The translations under genes and the position numbers were made by a program. The notes under the pieces were generated by a model. That model saw nothing but the letters and a program-made list of their open reading frames with translations. It made no database searches and was not told the origin of the DNA. From positions 48,961,237 through 49,025,236 of the forward strand of contig NC_080185.1 in the NCBI RefSeq assembly GCF_950295315.1: DNA of 64,000 bases, written 5' to 3'. Below, piece after piece: positions 10,400-21,126 of the stretch (position 1 is the stretch's first letter; each line of letters opens with the position of its first letter). This DNA is from Erinaceus europaeus (lineage: Eukaryota > Chordata > Mammalia > Eulipotyphla > Erinaceidae).

Positions 10400-10970
10400 G
10401 AGGTCACATAAGATGGCCTTTACACGAAATTATAAAGATACCTAAACCAATTATAATCATTGAGTTATCAATTGTAGTAAACTTCTAATTTGTTACAAAG
10501 TTTTTTCATAAGTAATTGACTACAGCTATGATAAGCCTTCGCCTAAAGAAGCATCTGCTCATATAGAATCCCCAGAAATCCATCTTGGACCACTGACCTC
10601 TGACATCACCCACAATTACAGCCATCCCCCGAAACCCATGATGTGACCTGACATGATCTGAAGAACCTGATTCACAGACTCCAAAGTACAAGACTTTCCT
10701 ACTGCCTTTCTCTCAACCATCGGTGTCTGCTCTTCCTGCTTTTGTTTCACCCATCATGTTTTGGCAGTTCCAGGTCACTCTCTACAGAGAAGAAAAGTTC
10801 CAGTGGCTGTCCTCCTCCATCAAGATAGAAGTGTGGCATTTATTTCCTGGCTGTTGACATTAGACTGATGCTTCTATAGAACTTGCTGGACACTCCCTTT
10901 ATACTGCTGGACTTCTTGAAGAATGACTGTAGCAGTTCATAGAACTTTGCGCAAGCTGACTCGGGATTTT
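10400..10970 (+). repeat. Inverted copy of the provirus 3' region
   Basis: The plus strand matches, with many substitutions, the minus strand of 6990-7142 and then jumps to the sequence just before the polypurine tract (compare gatctgaagaacctgattcacagactcc here with the reverse complement of 56625-56665). The env tail and both SINEs are missing from this copy. It is therefore an independently deleted, more diverged relative placed in opposite orientation. Confidence 0.75.
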
Positions 10971-11189
10971 GCAATGCCAGATCACCCCTCTAGCCCCTCG
11001 GCTTATCAGGCCCCCACTCCTCCACCCATCAGGCTCACTCTGTCTCTTGCTACTATTACTTATCCCTCCTTGTCTTGTGCTAGTTCTTTTTGAAGACACT
11101 TACACTCTATCATTCTGCTTTCTTCCCAAAAGGTTTCTGTTCACCCCTACACTGTTATTCCCCTGACAGAGATGAAGCCTTTTACAGAC
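10971..11189. other. Unassigned sequence at the right inversion junction
   Basis: About 220 bases linking the inverted segment to pro. It matches nothing else I could find in the window, and the short open frames have no recognisable features. Confidence 0.4.
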
Positions 11190-11534
11190 ATTGACCCAGC
11201 ACTAGCTCGGGAAGAACTACCCTCAGGCTATCCCGCCAAAAAGGCGGAAGTGTCAGGTAGAACCTTCTGGGTCTTCCCACATGAGCAAATCTCGTGTGAG
11301 AAAGGATTGGGTCACCTCTCCAACCCCGTGTATATGGGGTCCCGGGAGGAGTTCCCAATTTTGGGGAAACTCTGCTTGCCTTAAAATTGTCTTTTCTGCC
11401 CCCGTGTCAATCAAAAATTTAAAAGGAATATTGCCAATCCTTACTGTCATAGTAGGGTGATCACGTTCTAAAACAGGAGTGGTCCACAAAATCTCAGGCC
11501 CCAAATTTGTACCATTCAGGGGCATGCCATCTTT
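11190..11534 (-). pseudogene. pro: pro: retroviral aspartic protease (provirus A)
   Basis: The minus-strand frame from 11525 contains GNIPFKFLIDTGAEKTILR, with the DTGA active-site box of the retroviral protease. It is in the same frame as the zinc-knuckle end of gag just upstream, with no stop between. It ends in stops about 50 residues after the active site. The expected C-terminal flap and GRD box are not clear, and pol no longer follows because of the inversion. Confidence 0.85.
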
Positions 11535-13193
11535 ATGAAATTTGGACCAAAAATCTCTCTTCCAATGAAACCCTTTCTGACATCTAGGACAAGGTGTTTG
11601 TGGCTTCTGGCTCCCTGACTGAAAGCGGAGTTGCCCTGACTGGAGGCGGGGTTGCCCTGACTGGAGGCATGGTCACAGCTTATCAGGACATTGGTTATGC
11701 CAATGCCCTTGGTGACTGCACTGAAACCAGGCCCCGTTTTGATTACGTGGGGTAACTGCATAAACCTGTGTCATAGAGGGTGCCCCATAATTGCCTGATG
11801 TATGTTCCTGTGTCACTAAAATCCAATTATCTGGGTGTAGGTTTTTAAGACTAAGGCATGCCTGACAGAATTGTGGTATCATGCCATCCCAGACAATAGA
11901 ATGCAGGAGGAAAGAGAGGATTTCAGGATTATAAACCTTTCTCTCTAAGGTTTGCCTCACCCTTAGGATGAAGTTCGCTAATGATTCATCAGTACCTTGG
12001 CAAAGAGAGTTAATGGGAACTGAAGAATCTACATTGGTTGGGTTCACCCTTTCCCATGCTTGTGTTGCGTAGATGCATACCTGTTCAAATTAACCAGTTG
12101 GAAACTTAGTTTCTGCCTGCTGAGTTCCAGATTCAAACGCTCCTGCTCCAAATAAAGCATCAAAGCTCCATTCTACCTGTTTATTACGATTTTCCTGCGA
12201 TTGTCTAGAGCATTCATCACGGAAGCATGCCTTCCATTGTAGGTACAGGGGGTCTGGGAGTGCAACACAAGCTAGGTCTTTCCAGTCCTAGGGGGTGTTA
12301 AGGTGCTGGTAAAAACTCCTTAAAATGGACTTGGTCCATGGCGCGTGAATCTCACCCTCCTTGACCACTTGGCGGAGTTCTCTGAGTTCTTTGGAGGAAT
12401 ATGGGTGCCACACCTGAGGGTTTTGTCTATTAGGGGCCACATTTACCGGGAAGGTGTGGACTTGGTCTGATGATGCGGGGGAAAGAGTAGAAGCTGCCGT
12501 AGTGACCACAGGGGAAACTGAGCACGTATCTACGGGGACGGAGCTCTTGGGGCGGACTGCAAAATGTTTAAGGTCTCTAAACACTGAAAACATATCCTTT
12601 AACTCCTATATCTCAGCCACTGGGTCTCTTAATGACGAGGTATCAGCAGGGGAAGGGGTTATGGAAGCTGCAGAAGGAAACGAACACGTGTCTGCAGAAG
12701 GAGCCAAACACGTGTCTGCAGGGACAGTGGGTGAAGGGGTCATGGAAGCCGCAGAAGGAACTGAACAGGTGTCTGCTGCAGAAGGAACCGAATACGTGTG
12801 TGCAGAAGGAGCCGAACACGTGTATGCAGGGACAGTGGGTGAAGGGGTCATGGAAGCTGCAGAAGGAACTGAACACGTCTGCAGGGACAAAAGTTTGGGT
12901 GCTAACTGCAGGTCGCTTAGGGCATTTAAGTCGTAAGCACATATCTCGGTTGCTGACTGCAAATCACTTAGGGCGTTTAGGTCGTAACCACATATCTCTT
13001 AACTCTTGTATCTCAGCCTCAAGGTCGCTTAACCTTTCAGCAGAACACCTTGTACATATCTTGTAAGTAGCAAATATAATTATGAGAGCCCACGGTGTAG
13101 CAAAAATTAAAGCATCTCTGAGATCAAGAGCCTGTCCCAGGAGATAAGGATATAATGTCTGGGACACCTCCTCGTAAAACAGAAAAATCCCAT
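11535..13193 (-). pseudogene. gag: gag (provirus A), broken
   Basis: Proposed start ATG at 13193 (ccaccATGG). A membrane-span-containing N-terminus (LRDALIFATPWALIIIFATY) and a coiled-coil-like segment (LSDLEAEIQELRD) follow. Next comes a proline/threonine/cysteine repeat region (12640-12900), then capsid (FPVNVAPNRQNPQVWHPYS, about 12430) with a major-homology-like region (QGTDESLANFILRV, about 12000), and the zinc knuckle CX2CX4HX4C (FQCSHQGHWHNQC, about 11690). Frameshifts occur near the start, within the repeats and around 12280; several stops are present. Paralogue of gag in provirus B. Confidence 0.85.
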
Positions 13194-13283
13194 GGTGGGG
13201 GAAAAGCGGGGCCGCAGAATCAAGCAGCTGCCACTTTCCTGTGTCTGGGCATCTTTTCTGGACCTCAGGCCAGACGTGAGTGT

Positions 13284-13301
13284 GGAACATGTTGGGTGCC
13301 A
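13284..13301 (-). other. Primer-binding site, tRNA-Lys-like (provirus A)
   Basis: The minus strand reads TGGCACCCAACATGTTCC a few bases after the 5' LTR. It agrees with the known tRNA-Lys(1,2) primer site (TGGCGCCCAACGTGGGGC) at most of the first 14 positions. Provirus B has the related TGGCGCTCAACGTGTCCC. This supports a lysine-primed class II element. Confidence 0.75.
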
Positions 13302-13306
13302 GATTT

Positions 13307-13782
13307 TGTTGTGCGCAGGCCGTGGAGAAGAGAGAGAGGAGGTCCAGAGCGAAGAGGGAACACAAATCTTTATTTGCGCTGGCACCTCAGAGTTGGGTGC
13401 TAGAGAAGCAGGTTGGGCCACGTGGAGGTGGAAAAAATGGCCGCTTCACGCAGTAACCTTTCCTGCGTCTGAACACCGAAGTGAAGCACTGGCAAGAGAA
13501 CGAGGTGTGGAAGAGGAAGGGCTTTCATAGGAGTAGCTTTAGTGAGAATGGGAAGGGGGAGGAGTAACCATAGCACTCCAGGATAGGATAATAACTCTCG
13601 TGAGAATGGGAAGCAGGAGGAGTGACCAAAGCACTCCAAATATCATGGGGAAATAGACAATGCCCTGAGGGCACAACATGGCGGAACAGGCACTCCGAGA
13701 ATGTCCCAACTCTCACGGGAACTAGCATTAGCCTGAGGGGACAACATGGCAGATGTGACTGCATCTGCACAATTTCCCAGCA
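13307..13782 (-). repeat. Provirus A 5' LTR
   Basis: Pairs with 4529-5003, with the same order of blocks (cacaaatctttatttgcgct, ctccaggataggataataac, caacatggcagatgtgactg) and TG...CA ends. It is followed by the duplicated cacct (13783-13787). Confidence 0.92.
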
Positions 13783-13787
13783 CACCT

Positions 13788-14645
13788 GAGGAAGATGGGT
13801 CCTGATATCGGGGCAGCTTGGAAAGTCCCTACTCATGACCACAAAATGTGAGCTCAGATCTACAGGGATGCAGAGGTCACATAGTCTCCTAAGCTGAATA
13901 TGGGCCTCAGATCAGATCAAATCAATGGGGTTTACAGCCAACAATATTTATATACCTTTCCCATATTTAGAAACTACTCTTTTCCCTGATCCAGCCTTCT
14001 GGTCCTTTTTCCAGCCATTACTTCATCTCCCCAGACAATAACTTGGATCCACCTCAATATCAGATTTTAGGCTCGGTGGGGGGTAGGGGGAGAAAAGAAA
14101 AAAAATAGTATAACCACAAGTCCTTTGGAATATAACTAGAATATGCCTATTCACTATCTACAAAATGGAGACCACCCCTCCCAACTCTTTGTCTGCACTA
14201 TTCCAGCCTTTAGGTTCATGATTAGTCAATGATTTGTTTGGCTTTGTATGTTAACTCTCTTTTCAGCCGCCAGGTTCCAGATGCTAACATGATGTCAACC
14301 AGACTTCCCTGGACAGACAACCCCACCAATGTGTCCTGGAGCTCCAATTCCCCAGAGCCCGGCCCCACTCAGGGAAGAGATGGGCAGGCTGGGAGTATGG
14401 ATTGACCTGTCAACGCCCCTGTTCAGCAGGGAAGCAATTACAGAAGCCAGACCTTCCACTGTATGCATCCCACAATGACCTTGGGTCCATACTCTCAGAG
14501 GGTTAAAGAATGGTAAAGCTATCAAGGGAGGGGACGGGATACTGAGATCTGGTGGTGGGATTTATGTGGAATTGTATCCCTCTTATCCTGTGGTTCTTTC
14601 AGTGTTTTCTTTCTATAAATAAAATAAAATAAAGTAAAATAAAAT
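13788..14645 (+). mobile_element. L1 3'UTR, right part and 3' end
   Basis: Continues the L1 interrupted at 4528: gatgggtcctgatatcgg ... gtccatactctcagagggtt ... tggtggtgggatttatgtgg ... cctcttatcctgtgg, ending in a TAAAATAAAATAAAG tail. 14646-15403 after it is AT-rich, with no feature I can support. Confidence 0.9.
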
Positions 14646-15403
14646 ACTAATAAAGAAGTCTCATATGAGAATTCTCTCAGCAGAAACAAAATATTTCCTT
14701 TTCTATGAGATTAAAACATTAACTTGAGGGACAGATTATATTGACTGGGATCTATTTCAAAAGCCAATGATTTTCCAAATCCCAACACAGCAATGAGTAT
14801 ATTTATCCTTTGGAACTTTACAACAGAATCATTACCATAAAGGAACATATTCCAAATATTTACTTTCTGATACAAGAATATTGACACTTGCTAGGCTGGG
14901 ACACTAGTAAAATAACTACAATCTGTTTTTCACAACATACAGTTATGCCAAATGACAAAATATTGAAGTAAAATAAATGGAAGTTTCGTAAATTCAAATT
15001 TTAATGTCCTGTGAGAAATTATGTTGTCAGTGTGATATAGCATCTGGTAGCTGGATGCTCCAAATGATGATTGAGTGGGTATCTACTAACAGATGTGCAA
15101 ATTACCTATTGTGGGAAATGTAAGGTGGGGACAAATTGATATAATTTAGCAACCATAGTTGGTACATGTGATGATAACACCTACCAGTTAATGTACTTGA
15201 ATTCATATCAGCAAATCTTCAAAATTAGTTGTGCAGATTTTATGGTGGGGATCACAGTCTGAAAAATGAAAGTAATTATCTTACATTCACAGTTAGAACA
15301 ATCATTTTCTTTTTAAATTTTAAGGAACTAGTAGGATGGGGCAGAGTCAAGATGCCTGCATGAAGACAGAACCTAGGTTGACTCTACTCAAAATATCTCT
15401 TCT

Positions 15404-15695
15404 GGGGGTTGGGTGGTGGTACACCTGGTTAAGTGCACATAGTACTAAGTGCAATAAAACATGAATGGGTACACTTTCAAGCCCCCAGGTCCCCACCTGC
15501 AAAGGCGGATGCTTCACAGGTAGTGAAACAGGTCTGCGGGTGTCTTTCTTTCTCTCTCCCTATCTCCCACTCCTCTCACAGTTTCTCTCTATCCAGTCCA
15601 ATAAGAAATTAAAAAAAAGAAAGAAAAAATATGGCTGCCAGGAACAATAGATTTGTAGTACAGATCCCCAGCAATAACCCGGGAGGAAAAAAATT
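15404..15695 (+). mobile_element. SINE, long form
   Basis: Head ggttgggtggtggtacacctgg, body caggtagtgaaacaggtctg, pyrimidine tract, AATAAGAAATTAAA tail, then the extra module atggctgccaggaacaatag ... ccccagcaataacccgg. 15696-15972 holds no recognised element. Confidence 0.85.
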
Positions 15696-15988
15696 AAAAA
15701 TCTCAGATCCTGGAATTTCTGAATCGAAGCAGGGTTTCCAGGCCAGTAAGAAAGAAGCTATAGAGGAGACAAAGAGAAATCTTGGAGGAAAAGTATAACC
15801 CATTTATGAGTTGGCAAAGGGTATTGAAAAGGACAAAAGAGAGATGAGCTATGATTCTCACATTACACCCCCCCTTCCACCCCCCCTATCCCCCAGGCCA
15901 AATGCAACTTATTTGGGAAATAGGAGCAGCCAGAAAAAAAAAAGAGCCTCCCTTTTTCCATGGAGTCAACCTTGTCAAGAAATATTCT

Positions 15989-16345
15989 TTCTTCCTTCCT
16001 TCCTTCCCTCCTTCCTTCCTTCCTACCTTTCTTTCTTTCTTTCTTTTTTCTTTCTTTCTTTTTAATATTTATTTTATTTATTTATTCCCTTTTGTTGCCC
16101 TTGTTGTTTTATTGTTATAGTTATTATTATTGTTGTCATTGTTGTTGGATAGGACAGAGAGAAATGAAGAGAGGAGGGGGAAGACAGAGAGGGAGAGAGA
16201 AAGATAGACACCTGCAGACCTGTTTCAGAACTTGTGAAGCGACTCCTCTGAAGGTGGGGAGCTGGGGGCTCGAACCGGTATCCTTATGCCAGTCCTTGTG
16301 CTTTGCACCACCTATGCTTACCCCACTGTGCTACAGCCCAACTCC
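15989..16345 (-). mobile_element. SINE with expanded pyrimidine tail
   Basis: Minus-strand SINE. Its A-rich end appears as a CTTT/CCTT repeat (15987-16060) before the body. It is flanked by a perfect 16-bp direct repeat tgtcaagaaatattct (15973-15988 and 16346-16361). Confidence 0.93.
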
Positions 16346-16597
16346 TGTCAAGAAATATTCTAAGACCTTTTGTCAGAACTCTGTGGAGGATCCATGTGAC
16401 CTTGCCTGACTAGATCTGAGCAACATAAAATGCAAAGCTACTTGAAGGGCTGTTAAGTCTGCTCGCTGAAAAAAATCAGGCTGAGCTTTATCAAACCAAC
16501 ACTCTCTGCGATTGTGAGCATATATATGTTCTGTTAATTTTTTTAATTCCTTCCCTGCTTCTCTGTGTATACTCCTTCTGATGGTTGCAGTTGACTG

Positions 16598-16598
<1 letters not shown>

Positions 16599-16637
<39 letters not shown>
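16599..16637 (+). repeat. (GT)n microsatellite
   Basis: About 19 GT units with early interruptions. The sequence around it (16362-16755) holds no recognised element apart from T-rich runs. Confidence 0.95.
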
Positions 16638-16639
<2 letters not shown>

Positions 16640-16759
16640 AGTTTTTATTTCATTGTTGCTGTTTTTGTTGTTGTTGTTCTGTTTCTTTTTTGTTGAAGGG
16701 GTTATTTGTTTGATATGGTTTGGCTTGATTTATGGGATTGTATTATTTATTTATTTTTA

Positions 16760-16925
16760 GTTTTTATCACGGAATAATACTGGGCAATCAAGAAAGATAA
16801 TATTGTATCGCTGGGACAAAATGGATGGAACTGGAGGTGATTATGTTTAGTAAACTAAGGAAAGAGATGAAAGTCAGCTACCAGATGGCTTTGCTCATAT
16901 GTGGAATCTAAAAACCTGAATAAAC
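16760..16925 (+). mobile_element. L1 ORF2 terminal remnant
   Basis: An 'ataatactgggcaatcaag' ... 'ggctttgctcatatgtgga' block corresponding to the end of ORF2. It is the same block as at the left edge of the window. A minus-strand L1 abuts it at 16926. Confidence 0.65.
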
Positions 16926-17880
16926 TGTTTTCTTTTTTTTATTTTTTATTTGGAGATTGATGCTTTACATTCAACAGTACATACAATAGTTTGTACATGC
17001 ATAACATTTTCAAATATCCACATAACAATACAACCCCCACTAGGCCCTCTATCATCGTTTTTAGACCTGTACTCTATCCCCTCCTAGCCACCCCACAGTC
17101 TTTCATTTTGGTGCAATAAACCAACTCTAGTTCAGGTTCTACTTGTGCTGTTTCTTCTGATCTTCTCTTTCAACTTCTGGCTGAGAGTGAGATCATCCCA
17201 TATTCATCCTTCTCTTTCTGACTTACCTCACTTAACATGATTTTTTCAAGCTCCATCTAAGATGGGCTGAAAATGGTGAAATCCCCGTTTTTAATAGCTG
17301 AGTAGTATTCCATTGTGTCTATATACCACAACTTGCTCAGCCATTCATCTGTTGTTGGACACCTGGATTGTTTCCAGGCTTTGGCTATTACAAACTGTGC
17401 TGCAAAGATCATAGGTATACAGAAATCTTTTTGGATGCAGGTGCTGGATTTCTTAGGATATAGCCCCAGGAGAGGAATTGCAACTTCATAGAGTAGGTCC
17501 ATTTCTAGCCTTCTGAAGATTCTCCAGACTGTTCTCCACAGGGGTTGGACCAATTTACATTCCCACCAGCAGTGGAGTAGAGTTTCTTTGACCCCACAGC
17601 CTCTCCAGTATTTGTTGCTGCTACCTTTTCTGATGTATGACATTCTCACAGGAGTGAAGTAGTAACTCATTGTTGTCTTTATTTACATTTCTCTGACAAT
17701 CAAAAACTTGGAACATTTTTATGTGTTTCTCAGCCTTTTGGATCTCTTCTGTGGTGAATATTCTGTCCATGCCCTCTCCCCATTTTTGGATGGGGTTATT
17801 TGTTTTCTTGTTGTTGAATTTGCCAAGCTCTATATATATTTTGGTTATTGACCTCATAGAAGAGTTTCGACATTCATGAA
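16926..17880 (-). mobile_element. L1 3' portion with short 3'UTR
   Basis: Minus-strand L1, 5' truncated. ORF2 C-terminus is at 17257-17857: a 137-residue frame carries [16 protein letters not shown], then IAKAWKQSRCPTTDEW and LWYIDTMEYYSAIKN. It is followed by a 3'UTR of only about 330 bp (plus strand 16926-17255, acaatacaacccccactagg). This 3'UTR differs from the long type and recurs at 37708-38045 and, more diverged, at 54326-54640. The frame is open at the end but truncated upstream, so not functional. 17881-18219 is unassigned and pyrimidine-rich. Confidence 0.9.
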
Positions 17881-18233
17881 ACTCTCTGGGAAGAACAGAA
17901 GAAGGTCTGAAATCCCTTCTCTCTCCAAGACTAGGATTCTGTTTAAGGGACTTAAGACTACATAATACTATGTCAATCCTTTAAAACCCCCCCTCTGCCT
18001 TACAACTCACAACTATCCATAGTGAGAGGAACTTGTTTTACTCTACCTACCTCCTCTATCCACTCTCTCCCTTCTCCCTCCTCCTAGCTAATTAAAAAAA
18101 AAATCCTCTCACTGCTCTTTTTTTCTTTTCTTTTTTCTCATTCTTGTCTTCTTTTCGTCCTTCCTCCTTCTTCTGCTTTCTGAATTCACTTATACTTGTT
18201 TGTGAATTATTTTGGGAAAGAAATCTGATTCAG

Positions 18234-18522
18234 GGGAGTCGGGCTGTAGCACAGCGGGTTAAGCGCAGGTGGCGCAAAGCACAAGGACCGTCATAAGGAT
18301 CCCAGTTCAAACCCCGGCTCCCCACCTGCAGGGGAGTCGCTTCACAGGCGGTGAAGCAGGTCTGCAGGTGTCAATCTTTCTCTCCTCCTCTCTGTTTTCC
18401 CCTCCTCTCTCCATTTCTCTCTGTCCTATCCAACAACCACAACAACAATAATAACTACAACAATAAAACAACAAGGGCAACAAAAGGAAATAAATAAATA
18501 AAATAAATATTTAAAAAAAAAG
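18234..18522 (+). mobile_element. tRNA-derived SINE, young-looking
   Basis: Very close to the copy at 629-910 (gggagtcgggctgtagcaca ... gttcaaaccccggctcccc). Flanked by a perfect 14-bp repeat gaaatctgattcag (18220-18233 and 18523-18536). 18537-18765 shows nothing recognisable. Confidence 0.94.
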
Positions 18523-18765
18523 GAAATCTGATTCAGAGTGGACTCTCTTTGTGTGTTTTGTGTGTGTCTCTTCTGTACTTCCCTTTCTCTTCTTGTTACC
18601 TTAGAATATACAGTGGACAGCAGATTTGCATAACTATCTATTCTTGCTATCCCTTTTTCCTTTCTCTTTATTTTTCATTTGGATTTGGTTCGTATTTTTT
18701 TCTTGGACTGGAGCCATTGTTTGGCTAACTGATATTGGTTAAACTGCTTCAATCTTTGCTTCAGT

Positions 18766-20625
18766 TACAACAAATTCAAGAGCATTGAAATCATCCCAAG
18801 TATCTTCTCAGACCACAGTGGAGTAAAGCTAACATTTAACAACAAACAGAAAATTACTAAAAGACACAGAATTTGGAAACTAAACAACATACTGTTTAAG
18901 AACCACTGGGTCAGAAAGACACTCAAGCAAGAAATTCAAATGTTCCTGGAAACAAATGAAAATGAAGACACAAACTACCAAAATATTTGGGACACAGCTA
19001 AAGCAGTACTGAGAAGGAAACTCATAGTCACACAATCACATATTAAAGAAGAGAAAAAGTTCAAATAAACAACCTTACTGCACACCTTAGTATTTAGAGA
19101 AAGAGGAATAAAGGGACCCTAAAGCAACCAGAAGGACAGAAATCACTAAAATTAGAGCAGAAATAAACAACATCGAAAATAAGAGAACCATACAAAAAGT
19201 CAATGAAGCCAAATGTTGGTTCTTGGAAAAACTAAACAAGATTGACAAACCCCTAGCCAGACTCACTAAACAAAAAAGGGAGAAGACTCATATTAATAGA
19301 ATTGTAAACGATTGAGGAGATATCACAACTGACACCACTGAAATCCAGAGAATCATGCAAAACTTCTATGAAAAACTATATGCCACCAAGCTAGAGAATC
19401 TGGAAAAAATGGAACAATTCCTAGAAACATATGCCCTTCCAAAACTGAACCAAGAAGAACTATAAAACCTAAATACACCAATCACAAAGAAATTGAAACC
19501 ATTACTGAGAATCTCCCCAACAACAAAAGTCCTGGACCAGATGGCTTCACAAACGAATTCTACAAAACTTTCAGGAAACAGTACCTATACTTCTAAAGCT
19601 TTTCCATAAGGCTGAAGAAACAGGAATACTCCATTCCAACTTCTATAAAGACAACATCACCCTGATAACAAAGAAGATAGGGACACAACAAAAAAGGAAA
19701 ACTATAGAACAATAGCTCTAATGAACATAGATGCCAAAATATTAAACAAGATCTTGGCCAACCAGATACAGCAGCATATCAAAAAGATTGTTCATCACGA
19801 CCAAGTGGGATTTATCCAGGAATGCAAAGCTGGTTCAACATACATAATTCAATCAATGTCATTCAGCACATCAATAAAATCAAAGCCAAAAACTATATGA
19901 TTATCTCAACAGATGCAGAGAAAGCCTTTGACAAAATGAAACACCCATTCATACTCAAAACTCTACAAAAAATGGGAATAGATGGGAAATTCCTCAAGAC
20001 AATGGAATCCATATAGAGAAAACTTTCAGCCAACATCACACTCAATAGACAGAAGTTGAAAGCATTCCCACTCAGATTGGAGACCATACAGGGCTGTCCA
20101 CTGTCACCGTTACTCTTCAACATGGTATTGGAAGTTCTTGCCATAGCAATCAGGCAAGAGAAAGAAATCAAAGGAATATAGTTTGAAAGGGAAGAAGTCA
20201 AGCTCTCACTATTTGCAGATGATATGATAGTATACATAGAAAAAGCTAAAGAATCCAGCAGAAAACTTCTGGAAGTTATTGGGCAATATAACAAGGTGTC
20301 AGGCTACTAAGTCAATGTACAAAAATCAGTGACATTTCTTTATGCAAACACTAAATCTGAAGAAGAAGACATCCAGAAATCATTCACATTCACTGTTGCA
20401 GCAAAATCAATAAAATACCTAGGAATAAACCTTACCAAATAAGTGAAAGACTTATATACTGAAAATGATGAGTAACTATTCAAGGAAATAGAAACTGATA
20501 CCAAGAAATGAAAAGATATCCTATGCTCATGGGTTGAAAAAATTAATATCATCAAAATGAATATTCTCCCAAGAGTCATTATATATGATCAAATCTAAGA
20601 GAAATTTAAAGCTATCCCAGTCTTA
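18766..20625 (+). pseudogene. L1 ORF2: endonuclease end and reverse transcriptase
   Basis: Translation with many stops follows ORF2 from the end of the endonuclease (FSDHSGVKLTF near 18812) through the linker. The reverse transcriptase has [18 protein letters not shown] near 19710-19760, [15 protein letters not shown] near 19906-19950 and the catalytic [11 protein letters not shown] at about 20208-20240. The last conserved piece is YLGINLTK near 20416. Sequence stops resembling L1 near 20625, and no 5'UTR or ORF1 precedes it. Confidence 0.88.
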
Positions 20626-21126
20626 TTCTTAGCGTGACTACCATCAATCTTTCATTCCTTTCATACTTTAAATTTGTCTCATATTTCGACAGCCCAAGTT
20701 TCAGGGTTTATTTTACTATATATCTCCTTTTTTTAAGTTAAATGTTCCTTGTTTCATTTTCTATCTCACTTCTTTCTTTAACTGTTTCTAGACATGCCTG
20801 AACAAGGCAAGCTCCTTTAATTTACCTATACATAGTACTGTTTTCATTGTGCCTTCAAGTATATGTAAAATATTAGTGACTGGCAATTGCTGTCCTATAC
20901 CACCCTGAATATGATATCCCATACCCCTGGCCTCTATAAATCCTGCTGAAAAGTTTGATATGAAATTGACTATCCTTTACTTATATCACTATCTTTACTT
21001 TCCTTGACAAACTATAAATGCTTTTTGTCCTTGACTTTTGGTAGTTTCACAGAGATGTGCCTTGAAGTAGGTCTATTTGAATTGTAAACATTTGGGAGTT
21101 CTCTCTCTTTCCTGAACATCTATATG
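20626..21126. other. 500-bp unassigned insert between two L1 pieces
   Basis: Replaces the ORF2 segment that should join 20625 to 21127. It matches no other sequence in the window by eye. It has no poly-A tail, SINE boxes or LTR ends that I can see. Confidence 0.5.

Larger units (their letters stand above)
4529..13782 (-). mobile_element. Provirus A: class II endogenous retrovirus, rearranged
   Basis: Two LTRs of about 475 bp (4529-5003 and 13307-13782), a polypurine tract next to the low-coordinate LTR and a tRNA-Lys-like primer site next to the high-coordinate LTR show that the provirus runs on the minus strand. From its 5' end: LTR, gag, pro, then a roughly 4-kb segment holding pol in the opposite (plus) orientation, then env remnants with two SINEs, then the 3' LTR. 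A 5-bp target duplication (cacct) brackets it. All genes are inactivated by stops and frameshifts. By rough eye count the two LTRs differ at about 5 percent of sites. Class II is inferred from the Gag and Pol type and the lysine primer. Confidence 0.93.

Noticed and set aside
10971..11189. dUTPase or env leader at the inversion junction
   Set aside because: No motif could be found in any frame.
12454..13066. Long plus-strand frames with EGTEHVS / KEPNTCLQ repeats
   Set aside because: Antisense shadows of the repeat region of gag in provirus A.
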